Below are positions 17,583-25,259 of a stretch of 64,000 nucleotides of DNA, piece after piece. This stretch comes from Streptomyces sp. B93 (lineage in GTDB: Bacteria; Actinomycetota; Actinomycetes; Streptomycetales; Streptomycetaceae): NCBI RefSeq assembly GCF_018070565.1, contig NZ_JAGPXL010000014.1, positions 1 through 64,000 on the forward strand, read 5' to 3'. The stretch's first letter is position 1. Each line of letters opens with the position of its first letter. Under the pieces are notes generated by a model. The model was not told the origin of the DNA. It ran no database searches and saw only the letters and a program-made list of their open reading frames with translations. The position numbers and the translations under genes were made by a program.

Positions 17583-18077
17583 ATGGCCGAACGCTTCCTG
17601 GAAATCGCCCTCGCCAAGCGCGACGTCCGCTGCACCGCCGAACTCCTCGACGACCGCGCCCCCCGCACCTGCGCCGCGGTCTGGGACGCCCTGCCGCTCA
17701 GCGGCGACGTCTACCACGCCAAGTACGCCCGCAACGAGATCTACGCCCTCTTCCCGCCGTTCGCCCCCACGGAACCCCCGCTGGAGAACCCGACGGTGAC
17801 CCCGATCCCCGGCGACCTCTGCTACTTCACCTTCGCGGGCGCGGAACTCGGCACCCGCGCCTACGGCTACGACCGCGAGGTCACCCCGACGGCCACCCTC
17901 GTCGACCTCGCCCTCTTCTACGAACGCAACAACCTCCTCCTCAACGGCGACGTGGGGTGGGTGCCGGGCATCGTCTGGGGACGCGTGGTCGAGGGCCTGG
18001 ACGCGATGGCGGAGGCCTGCAACGACCTGTGGCGGACCGGGGCGGCGGGGGAGACGCTCACGTTCCGCAGGGCCTGA
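17583..18077 (+). CDS. DUF3830 family protein (cyclophilin-like fold)
   Basis: 164 residues from ATG 17583 with GGGGAGGG upstream. The sequence pattern (LDDRAPRTCAAVWDALPLSGDVYHAKYARNE split over residues 23-53, then GDLCYFTF and FYERNNLLLNGDVGW) matches DUF3830, predicted to have a cyclophilin-like barrel. No activity is established for the family. It recurs next to amidases and EutA-like enzymes, which suggests a step in, or an accessory to, catabolism of an imported compound. The 3' end overlaps the convergent amidase by 20 bp. Confidence 0.78.
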   Translation: MAERFLEIALAKRDVRCTAELLDDRAPRTCAAVWDALPLSGDVYHAKYARNEIYALFPPFAPTEPPLENPTVTPIPGDLCYFTFAGAELGTRAYGYDREVTPTATLVDLALFYERNNLLLNGDVGWVPGIVWGRVVEGLDAMAEACNDLWRTGAAGETLTFRRA

Positions 18078-19494
18078 GGCCTCCCGCGCCCGCGGGCGGC
18101 TCGACGACCGACGCCACCCCCGCTTCGTACAACGCGTGCGCCGTGCGCAGGACCACGTCGTCGTGGTGGCGGGCGGCCACCAGTTGCAGCCCGACCGGGA
18201 GACCGGAGGCGTCCGTGCCGACCGGGACGGTCGCGGCGGGCTGCTGGGTCATGTTGAAGGGGTAGGTGAACGGCGTCCACGCGGTCCACCGGCGCTGCCC
18301 CGACCCCTTCGGCACCTCCACGCCCGCCTCGAACGCCGTGATCGGCAGGGTCGGCGTGACCAGCAGGTCGTAGGACTCGTGGAAGCGGCCCATCCGGCGC
18401 CCGAGGTCCATCCGGACGTCCACCGCGGCCAGGTAGTCCAGCGCCGAGTAGCGGGCGCCCCGCGCGCAGATCTCCCGCAGCCCCGGGTCGAGCAGCGCCC
18501 GCTGCCGCTCGCTGAGCCGCTGCGTCACCCGGGCCGCCCCGCTGAACCACAGGGTGTGGAAGGCGTCCACCGGGTCGGTGAGGTCGGGGTCGGCCTCGGT
18601 GACGTACGCGCCCAGCTCCGCCAGCCCCTCCACCGCCCGCCGCACCGCCGCCGCCACCGCCGGGGCGACCGCCACCTGCCCGCCCAGCGACGGCGAGTAC
18701 GCCACCCGCAGCCCGCGCACCCCACCGGTGAGCGCCTTCTCGTACGACCCCGGCGCCGGACCCAGCGCCGACCAGTCCCGGGCGTCCGGCGTCCCGATCA
18801 CGTCCAGCAGCAGCGCCGCGTCCGCCGCGTCCCGCGTCATCGGCCCCACGTGCGCCAGCGTGCCGAACGCGCTCGCCGGGTACAGCGGCACCCTGCCGTA
18901 CGTCGGCTTCAGCGCGAAGATCCCGCAGAACGCGGCCGGGATACGGACGCTCCCGCCGCCGTCCGTGCCGAGCGCCAGCGGTCCCGCGCCCAGCGCCACG
19001 GCCGCCGCCGCGCCCCCGCTGGAGCCGCCCGCGGTCCGGGAGGGATCGTGGGGGTTGCGGGTGACACCGCTCAGCGGGGAGTCGGTGACGCCCTTCCAGC
19101 CGAACTCGGGCGTCGTGGTCTTCCCCACGAAGACGGCACCGTGCTCCCGCAGCCGCGCCACGGACGGCGCGTCCTCCTCCCAGCGGCCGTCGGCCAAGAC
19201 GGCGCGCGACCCGCGCAGCGTGGGATGCCCCCGCATCAGCAGGATGTCCTTCACCGTCACCGGCACCCCGTCGAGCCGCCCGCGGGGCGCGCCGCGCCGC
19301 CACTGCTCCTCCGACTCCCGGGCCCGCGCGAGCGCGTCCTCGCCGGTCAGCCGCACGAAGGCGTTCACCTCCGGCTGCATCCGCTCGGCCCGCTCCAGCA
19401 CCGCCCGCGCCACGTCGACCGGGCTGAACTCGCCCGCGCGGTAGCCGTCCAGGAGCCGTACGGCGGTCAGCCGGGTGAGGTCGAGGTCGCTCAT
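18058..19494 (-). CDS. Amidase signature family hydrolase
   Basis: 478 residues from ATG 19494 with GGAGGGTGG just upstream. The Ser-cisSer-Lys triad is present: Lys82 in VTVKDILL, the cis-Ser in TAGGSSGG (about 158) and the nucleophile in DGGGSVRIPA (about 182). Amidase-signature enzymes hydrolyse amides, carbamoyl compounds or cyclic imide products in the cytoplasm. The neighbours suggest it opens or deamidates the imported substrate or an intermediate. It is followed upstream by the dehydrogenase gene, 34 bp away on the same strand, so the two are probably one operon. Confidence 0.88.
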   Translation of the reverse strand: MSDLDLTRLTAVRLLDGYRAGEFSPVDVARAVLERAERMQPEVNAFVRLTGEDALARARESEEQWRRGAPRGRLDGVPVTVKDILLMRGHPTLRGSRAVLADGRWEEDAPSVARLREHGAVFVGKTTTPEFGWKGVTDSPLSGVTRNPHDPSRTAGGSSGGAAAAVALGAGPLALGTDGGGSVRIPAAFCGIFALKPTYGRVPLYPASAFGTLAHVGPMTRDAADAALLLDVIGTPDARDWSALGPAPGSYEKALTGGVRGLRVAYSPSLGGQVAVAPAVAAAVRRAVEGLAELGAYVTEADPDLTDPVDAFHTLWFSGAARVTQRLSERQRALLDPGLREICARGARYSALDYLAAVDVRMDLGRRMGRFHESYDLLVTPTLPITAFEAGVEVPKGSGQRRWTAWTPFTYPFNMTQQPAATVPVGTDASGLPVGLQLVAARHHDDVVLRTAHALYEAGVASVVEPPAGAGGLRPCGT

Positions 19495-19528
19495 CCACCC
19501 TCCAGGAACGTCAGTGAACGTCACAACG

Positions 19529-20476
19529 TCAGTGTCCGGGGACGTATCCCCGCTGCTTGTCGACCACGTTCGGCAGCGGCCTGCCCGACGCCCACCGCTC
19601 GAACATCTCGACGAACTGCACGCCGAGTTCATCCCGCCAGCCGACGGTGTCCCCGCTCATGTGCGGCGACACGATCAGCCCGGGTACGTCCCACAGCGGG
19701 CTGTCCGGCGGCAGCGGCTCCCGCTCGAACACGTCCAGCGCGGCACCCGCGATCCACCGCTTGGCCAGCGCCTCCGCGAGCGCCTCCGCGACCACCAGCT
19801 GCCCACGGCCGACGTTGACGAACCGCGCGGACGGCTGCATCACCCCGAACCGCCGGGCGTCGAACATCCCGCGCGTCCGCTCAGTCAGCGGCGCCGCCGC
19901 GATCACCCAGTCGGCGCGGGCGAGCAGCCGGTCCAGGTCCTGCGGGCCGTGCACGCCGGTGCGCGCGGCGCGGCCGACCAGGGCGGTGGTGACGCCGAGC
20001 GCCTTCAGCGTGGCGGTGATCGCCCGCCCGATCGGCCCCGAGCCGACGACGACGGCCCGGGTCCCGGCGACCTTCTGCCCCTCCCGGTGGAGCCAGGTCC
20101 GCTCCCGCTGCAGCTCCCACGTACGCGGCAGGTCCTTGGCCATGGCCAGGACGAGCGCGGCGACGTACTCGGCGATCGGCTGGTCGAAGACGCCGCGCGC
20201 GTTGGTCACCACCGTGTCGGAGGCGGCCAGTTCCGGACAGAGCAGATGGTCCACGCCCGCGCTCGCCGTGTGCACCCAGCGCGGCCGGGGCCCCTCGCCG
20301 GGCCAGGCCTCGCGCACGGCCCGCGAGGTGAAGTCCCACACCAGCAGCACATCCGCCGACGGCAGCCGCCCGGCGAGCCCGGCCTCGTCCGTGTGCTCGA
20401 CACGGACCCGGCCGGTGAGCCGCCCGAGGCGGGGGAGGGGATCGGCGTCCAGGACGAGGAGGGTGGGCATGGTCAT
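19529..20476 (-). CDS. D-2-hydroxyacid dehydrogenase
   Basis: 315 residues from ATG 20476 (ATG 20470 also possible). The Rossmann motif is GSGPIG (about 147-152). Catalytic residues are the Arg in NVGRG, the Glu in DVFEREPLP and the His in SPHMSG. The family interconverts D-2-hydroxyacids and 2-oxoacids with NAD(P)H. Encoded just upstream of the amidase, it likely handles a hydroxyacid produced by the pathway. Divergent from the EutA-like pair across a 187-bp region with a clear promoter. Confidence 0.87.
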   Translation of the reverse strand: MTMPTLLVLDADPLPRLGRLTGRVRVEHTDEAGLAGRLPSADVLLVWDFTSRAVREAWPGEGPRPRWVHTASAGVDHLLCPELAASDTVVTNARGVFDQPIAEYVAALVLAMAKDLPRTWELQRERTWLHREGQKVAGTRAVVVGSGPIGRAITATLKALGVTTALVGRAARTGVHGPQDLDRLLARADWVIAAAPLTERTRGMFDARRFGVMQPSARFVNVGRGQLVVAEALAEALAKRWIAGAALDVFEREPLPPDSPLWDVPGLIVSPHMSGDTVGWRDELGVQFVEMFERWASGRPLPNVVDKQRGYVPGH

Positions 20477-20534
20477 CGGCGGGCGCGTCTCCGAGTGGGG
20501 AAGGGGGTGCGTACCACCGCTCACAACCGGGTTA

Positions 20535-20552
20535 ACCAGGTGTTGACCTGGT
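20535..20552. promoter_or_regulatory. Inverted repeat in the dehydrogenase/EutA-like divergent region
   Basis: ACCAGGT and ACCTGGT are separated by GTTG. The site lies just upstream of a promoter for the EutA-like genes, in a suitable place for an operator. Confidence 0.5.
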
Positions 20553-20567
20553 GGTGACGCGGGCGGA

Positions 20568-20596
20568 TTGACCACGCTCGCACCGGAACCTACCTT
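20568..20596 (+). promoter_or_regulatory. Promoter of the EutA-like gene pair
   Basis: TTGACC (20568-20573) and TACCTT (20591-20596) have 17-bp spacing, 67 bp before the first start codon. Confidence 0.6.
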
Positions 20597-20663
20597 CGTC
20601 AACACGGCCGTTGAGCACGGTCCGTTGCCCTCTCCTCCCGCAGCGTGAGGCCGGTGCGTTGCC

Positions 20664-21485
20664 ATGGACATCACTTTTCTCGGCGGTCCCGGCCCCCAGC
20701 GGGGTGTCGGAGTCGTGGCGCCCTTCGACTTCGCGCTCGACCGTGAGCTGTGGCGCTGGGTACCGGACGACGTCTCGCTCCATGTCACCCGCACCCCGTA
20801 CGTCCCGGTCGAGGTGAGCCTGGACCTGGCCCGGCTGGTCAGCGAGCACGAGACGCTGGGCGAGGCGGTCCGCACCCTGATCACCGTCGCCCCCGAGGTC
20901 GTCGCCTACGCCTGCACCTCCGGCAGCTTCGTCGGCGGCCTCGCGGGCGAGCGCGCCATGTGCGAGGCGATGGTCCGCGCGGGCACCGTCCCCGCGGTGA
21001 CCACCTCCGGTGCCCTCCTGGAGGCGCTGCGTGAGCTGGGCGTACACCGGATCGCACTGGTCACGCCGTACACCGTCTCGGTGACCCGGTCCCTTGAGGC
21101 GTACGTCGCCCAGGCCGGGGTCACGGTCGCGGGCTGCGCCTACATGGGGCTGACCCGGCACATCTGGAAGGTCCCCTACCGGGACGTCGCCGACATGGCC
21201 CGCCGCGCGGTGCGCCGCCCCGGCACCGCACAGGCGCTGTTCATCTCCTGCACCAACCTCCCCACCTACGACGTCATCCCGCAGCTGGAGGCCGAGCTGC
21301 GGATACCGGTGATCTCGGCCAACCAAGTGACGATGTGGGCGGCCCTGCGGCGATTGGGTACCCGTGCGGTGGGGCCGTACCAGGCGCTGACGGACCCGGC
21401 GGCACGGAGTGGCCCGGTGCTGCCGGGGGTACCGGAGGTACCGGACGTACCGCGGGCACCGGAAGTCCCCGAAGCGCCGGAATGA
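20664..21485 (+). CDS. Maleate isomerase/EutA-like Asp-Glu racemase superfamily protein, two-cysteine form
   Basis: 273 residues. The fold family (maleate cis-trans isomerase, arylmalonate decarboxylase, EutA) is shown by AYACTSGSF with Cys84 and LFISCTNLPT with Cys196. Both cysteines expected for a racemase or isomerase are present. A Pro/Val/Glu-rich repetitive tail (about 250-273) is not part of the fold. EutA of the ectoine-degradation operon belongs here, but its reaction is not settled. The gene is followed 49 bp later by a paralogue. I infer a role in isomerising or decarboxylating a dicarboxylic intermediate. Confidence 0.82.
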   Translation: MDITFLGGPGPQRGVGVVAPFDFALDRELWRWVPDDVSLHVTRTPYVPVEVSLDLARLVSEHETLGEAVRTLITVAPEVVAYACTSGSFVGGLAGERAMCEAMVRAGTVPAVTTSGALLEALRELGVHRIALVTPYTVSVTRSLEAYVAQAGVTVAGCAYMGLTRHIWKVPYRDVADMARRAVRRPGTAQALFISCTNLPTYDVIPQLEAELRIPVISANQVTMWAALRRLGTRAVGPYQALTDPAARSGPVLPGVPEVPDVPRAPEVPEAPE

Positions 21486-21534
21486 AGCACCTGAACGAAG
21501 CGCCGGACGAAGAAGCACCTAGGGAAGGGTGGAC

Positions 21535-22266
21535 ATGACAGCACTGGGATTCCTCTACCCGGGCCACTCCGCCGAGGACGACTATCCACGTATCGAGCAG
21601 CTGCTGGGCAGTGACGTCCGGGTGGACCTGGTGCACACCGACATCGGTGAGGACGCGCACCGCGTGGACGCCCTGCGCGAGATGGGCTCACCCGAACGGC
21701 TCGCGGCCGGCGTGGAGGAACTCCGGCTCACCGGCGCCGAGGCGGTGGTCTGGGCCTGCACCAGCGGCAGCTTCGTGCACGGCTGGGAGGGCGCCCACGA
21801 ACAGGTCCGCGCCCTCGCCCGTACGGCGGGCATGGCGGCCTCCTCCACCTCCTTCGCCTTCGTGCACGCGGCCCGGGAAATGGAGGCGCGCCGGGTCGCG
21901 GTGGGCGCCACCTACCCGGAGGACGTGGCCCGCCTCTTCGCCGACTTCCTGCGGGCGGGCGGCCTGGACGTCGTCGCCGTGCACAGCTCCGGCATCGTCA
22001 CCGCGGCCGAGGTCGGCACCTGGGGCGCGGCCGAGGTGTCCGCGCTGGCCCGCGCCGCCGACCACCCGGACGCCCAGGCGGTCCTGCTGCCCGACACGGC
22101 GCTGCACACCGTCACCCACCTGCCCGCACTGGAGAAGGAGCTGGGCAAGCCGGTCCTCACCGCCAACCAGGTCACCGTCTGGGAGGCCCTGCGCCTGACG
22201 GACCGCCGGGTGAACGCCCCGCGGCTGGGGGCGCTGTTCACCCGGGAGCCCCTGGTCCAGGCGTAG
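21535..22266 (+). CDS. EutA-like paralogue with only the first catalytic cysteine
   Basis: 243 residues from ATG 21535 with GGAAGGG upstream. It aligns along its length with the preceding protein. Cys75 in VWACTSGSF is kept, but the second cysteine is replaced by Asp187 (LLPDTALHT instead of FISCTNLPT). A two-base mechanism is therefore not possible in the classical form. It may form a heteromer with the first paralogue or have switched reaction. Arylmalonate decarboxylase also uses a single cysteine, but keeps the other one. Confidence 0.8.
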   Translation: MTALGFLYPGHSAEDDYPRIEQLLGSDVRVDLVHTDIGEDAHRVDALREMGSPERLAAGVEELRLTGAEAVVWACTSGSFVHGWEGAHEQVRALARTAGMAASSTSFAFVHAAREMEARRVAVGATYPEDVARLFADFLRAGGLDVVAVHSSGIVTAAEVGTWGAAEVSALARAADHPDAQAVLLPDTALHTVTHLPALEKELGKPVLTANQVTVWEALRLTDRRVNAPRLGALFTREPLVQA

Positions 22267-22374
22267 ACCCGTCCGCCTCTTCCCCGTGGTCCGGCCCTCT
22301 TGCGCGGGCGCGGGACAATGGACGGTGGCCCGCCGGAAGACGGCGCCACCGGAACCGTACGAGGAGGAGTAGAC

Positions 22375-22740
22375 ATGGCGGAGCCCACGCCGCGTCGGAA
22401 CGAACCGCGGCTACGCCCCGCGCCCCTGCTCTTCGAGCCCGCGCAGGCGGCCTCGGACCCGGAGCACTTCTTCGCCCTGGAGTCGATCGACGACCCGCGC
22501 GAGCTGCTGGCGCGGTCGACGGAGCTGACGCAGGCGTTCCGGGCCGCCGCCGACCGGGCGATGGAGTTCCAGGCCGTCGCGGCCGCGCAGCTCGCCGATC
22601 CGCGCCGGTTCGACCGGCTGACCGCGGCGGACATCGCCGAGCGGGCCGAGTGGACCGAGGACTACGCGAAGAAGATGGTCGAGTTCGGCCGCGATCTGAT
22701 GGGGGGCCGCGGGGAGGGACAGAGCCCCGACGCCGTCTGA
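22375..22740 (+). CDS. Small conserved hypothetical helical protein
   Basis: 121 residues from ATG 22375 with GGAGGAG upstream. The protein is charged, soluble and mostly helical by composition, with a long heptad-like stretch (about 45-110). There is no signal, membrane segment or known motif. It follows the second EutA-like gene by 108 bp and may be read through from it, but nothing ties it to that pathway. Function unknown. Confidence 0.6.
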   Translation: MAEPTPRRNEPRLRPAPLLFEPAQAASDPEHFFALESIDDPRELLARSTELTQAFRAAADRAMEFQAVAAAQLADPRRFDRLTAADIAERAEWTEDYAKKMVEFGRDLMGGRGEGQSPDAV

Positions 22741-22855
22741 GTCGAACGGGTGTGGCATATGCCAGGCGGGCAAGATACCCGCTCGGACCCTACGCTGTCC
22801 CGACTTCCCGCAACTCCTCGAAGCGCGACCCTCACAGCCGGTAGATGTATGCGCC

Positions 22856-23389
22856 ATGAGCAGCAGTTCTCGGATCACTCCGGACGGCACCGCCTGGCTC
22901 GCCTCGGCAGGAACGTATCTCCGCCATACCGCCGCGCTGCCCTGCGGCTCCGTCTTCGACGTGGTGAGCGCGCCCGCCCTGTTCGGGCGCCGGATGCTGG
23001 ACCGGCTCTGGGAGGACGGACCCGGCTCGGGGCCGGTCGCGGTGTTCCGCGGCCGGACGCTGCTGTTCGCCGCGCCCGGCACGGCCCAGCGGCTGCCCTC
23101 ACTGCTGGCCTGGGAGGAGTGGGGCACCGGCGGCCCGGGCGGCCGTACGGCGGCCGTACCGCCGCTGCTGTGCCACGGCGTCGGCGACGCGGTGCCCCTG
23201 CCGGACCCGGCGGGCGAGGGGTCCGACGCCCGCTGGCTGGTCGCCCCCGACACCCTGCGCCCCTGGCTGCCGGGCCCGGAGATCCTGCTCTGGGCGGCCG
23301 TCGGGGCGGCCCGCGCGAGCGTGCGGATATCGATTTCGCGCCCCGCCGACCAGGATGCTAAGGTCTACGACGTCAGCAGGCGCCGCTAG
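22856..23389 (+). CDS. Short actinobacterial protein related to bifunctional primase/polymerase N-termini
   Basis: 177 residues. The pattern TAWLASAGTYLR, LPCGSVFDVVSAP, LLFAAPGTAQRLPSLL and CHGVGDAVPLP matches a Streptomyces family often labelled primase/polymerase-like, but the acidic catalytic residues of a real Prim-Pol are not evident, so enzymatic activity is doubtful. The coding sequence runs into the tRNA-Lys gene. Its stop codon TAG (23387-23389) is part of the tRNA acceptor and D-arm junction, a 10-bp overlap. No operon partner. Confidence 0.68.
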   Translation: MSSSSRITPDGTAWLASAGTYLRHTAALPCGSVFDVVSAPALFGRRMLDRLWEDGPGSGPVAVFRGRTLLFAAPGTAQRLPSLLAWEEWGTGGPGGRTAAVPPLLCHGVGDAVPLPDPAGEGSDARWLVAPDTLRPWLPGPEILLWAAVGAARASVRISISRPADQDAKVYDVSRRR

Positions 23390-23453
23390 CTCAGTTGGTT
23401 AGAGCAGCTGACTCTTAATCAGCGGGTCCGGGGTTCGAGTCCCTGGCGGCGCA
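23380..23453 (+). tRNA. tRNA-Lys (CTT), copy 3
   Basis: Same 74-nt sequence as at 9581 and 13116 but on the opposite strand. The first 10 bases overlap the end of the preceding coding sequence. A terminator follows 8 bases later. Confidence 0.97.
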
Positions 23454-23461
23454 CGATGACG

Positions 23462-23492
23462 AAGGGCCTCTCGCGAGAACGAGGGGCCCTTT
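23462..23492 (+). terminator. Terminator of tRNA-Lys copy 3
   Basis: AAGGGCCTC pairs with GAGGGGCCCTT (one-base bulge) and is followed by T residues. Confidence 0.8.
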
Positions 23493-23512
23493 GCCATGCC
23501 CACCCACCGGGC

Positions 23513-24952
23513 TCACGCACGACTGATCCGCACCGTCCAGGCCCCCGAAGCCGTCCGTCCCTCCACCTCCACCCGTACGCCGTCACCCGGCACCGTGAAG
23601 CTCTCGCCGAGGGCGACCGGCGCGTCCGCGAGGGGCGGGTAGACGGAGTTCTCCCAGCAGGCCTCGGTGCGCGGATGGGCGTCGATCACCTGGACCGGGC
23701 CGTCGCCGGACTCGGCGCCGCTGTGCACCCGGTACACCAGGACCCCCGCCCGGCAGGCCGACCGGTCGTTGCCGTGCTGGGTGCGGGCCTCGAAGGCGAG
23801 GGCGCGGTCGGGCCCGGTGCGGACCACCGCGAGCTTGGTGCCGCGGCCCAGCCCGAAGGCGGGGGCGCCCGCGGCACCGGTGACGGGCAGGCCCGGCCCG
23901 GCGCCGAGCGGCTCCAGGGTCAGCCGGGTCACCTCCCCGGGCCGCCCTGCCGGTACGCACACCACCTGCCGCGGCTCCAGCCAGCCCAGTTTCCACTTGT
24001 GCCAGGCGAACAGGTCCGGCGCGAGCCCGAACTGGCTGCCCATCAGGTCCCAGTCGCCGACGTAGGTGTCCCAGTCGCCGGTGCCGTCCACCGGCCGGTG
24101 GTAGAGGTCGGGCAGGTCGAAGACATGGCCGGTCTCATGGGCGAGCACCAGGCGGTCCGGCGGATGGTCCTCGAACACGGTGACGACCCGGCGGATCGCG
24201 GTGCCGTCCGCGCGCAGCGGTACGTCCAGGTTGACGACCTTCGTGGCGTCGGAGTCGACGCCGGGCGCGTCCGGGTCGGCGACGAAGTACACGACGTCGT
24301 AGCGGGAGAAGTCCACGTGGGCGTCGGCGGCGGCGAGGGCGTCGCGCAGATAGGCGGCGCGGTGCTCCGGGCTCCAGTCGCGCTGTATCACGTACGCGGT
24401 GGACGGGCGCGGCATCCGGATCCAGTGCCGCAGCGGGTGCGGGCGCAGGGTGAACCGGCCGTAGGAGGCCCGGCTGAAGAAGCGGCTGGTGGCCGGGAAG
24501 TGGTCGGCGGCCAGCCGCCTGGGTGACACCAGCGGCCGGGAGTCGGGGAAGGAGAGGAAGACCATCACCGCGTCCGCGCTGCGGCTGGGCCGCGGGTAGG
24601 CGGCGTTCCAGGTGTCGAGGCCCTCCGAGTGGTGGGCGTCGGTGCGGGGCAGCGCGCAGGGGGCGGCCTCGAGGGGTTCGGCGACGGAGGGGTCGGTGAC
24701 GACGGAGGTGGCGGCGAGCGCGGAGAGGGTGGTGAACACGGCGGCGGTGCTGCGCAGTCGGGGCCGGAGCGCCGCCCGGCCGAGGTCCCTGAGCGCCGCC
24801 CGGGTGCGCGCGGTGAGCCGCTTGAGGCCTGTTCGCCCGGTGGGCCCTGTGAGTTCCCCGTCGGGGAGCTGAGGTGGCGGCGGCACAGGCACCTGCACAG
24901 GGACCTCCGGATGCGGTTCAGGGGACTCCGCATCCACCCTGTGGGACTTCAT
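23513..24952 (-). CDS. M6-family (immune inhibitor A-like) secreted metalloprotease
   Basis: 479 residues. A long hydrophilic, proline-rich N-terminus (about 1-65) precedes a hydrophobic segment (ATSVVTDPSVAEP region), so it is exported, perhaps with an unusually long leader. The zinc site is HETGHVFDLPDLY (HExxH with a downstream Asp), followed by WDLMGS, the Met-turn region of M6 proteases. A C-terminal beta domain completes it. It likely degrades extracellular proteins during growth or development. It is divergent from cdgA across a 307-bp regulatory region. Confidence 0.85.
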   Translation of the reverse strand: MKSHRVDAESPEPHPEVPVQVPVPPPPQLPDGELTGPTGRTGLKRLTARTRAALRDLGRAALRPRLRSTAAVFTTLSALAATSVVTDPSVAEPLEAAPCALPRTDAHHSEGLDTWNAAYPRPSRSADAVMVFLSFPDSRPLVSPRRLAADHFPATSRFFSRASYGRFTLRPHPLRHWIRMPRPSTAYVIQRDWSPEHRAAYLRDALAAADAHVDFSRYDVVYFVADPDAPGVDSDATKVVNLDVPLRADGTAIRRVVTVFEDHPPDRLVLAHETGHVFDLPDLYHRPVDGTGDWDTYVGDWDLMGSQFGLAPDLFAWHKWKLGWLEPRQVVCVPAGRPGEVTRLTLEPLGAGPGLPVTGAAGAPAFGLGRGTKLAVVRTGPDRALAFEARTQHGNDRSACRAGVLVYRVHSGAESGDGPVQVIDAHPRTEACWENSVYPPLADAPVALGESFTVPGDGVRVEVEGRTASGAWTVRISRA

Positions 24953-25259
24953 GCTCGTATGCCCTGTTTGTCTGCATCAGATGGGTGAGAAGGGGTATGG
25001 CCGACACCGACACCCCCGACCGCTCACGGAACGTCACAACCGGTCCGGGGAGGGTGGAAGCCGTGCAGGGGCGGGCAGAAACGATCTGTCAGAACTTCCG
25101 TGTCGTCCGCGACACTGAAGGGACACTGGACATCGGCTGCACGGCCGGGCCCCCAACCTCTATGATCGGCACACTTTCCTGACAGTTTCCTGCCGGATTT
25201 CCTGCCGGACAGAGGTCGACCAGAGACCGAGCGGATCGAGTGCACTGCGGGAGCGAGCG
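24953..25259. other. 307-bp regulatory region upstream of cdgA
   Basis: It holds an inverted repeat GTGTCG-TCCG-CGACAC (25100-25115), a TATGAT element (25161-25166) and a direct repeat of TTTCCTG (25175-25203, three copies at about 11-12 bp) in the leader. No coding sequence is seen. Confidence 0.6.
25161..25166 (+). promoter_or_regulatory. Likely -10 element of cdgA
   Basis: TATGAT 94 bp before the start codon, with a weak TGCACG at the -35 position. The two are about 17 bp apart. Confidence 0.45.
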
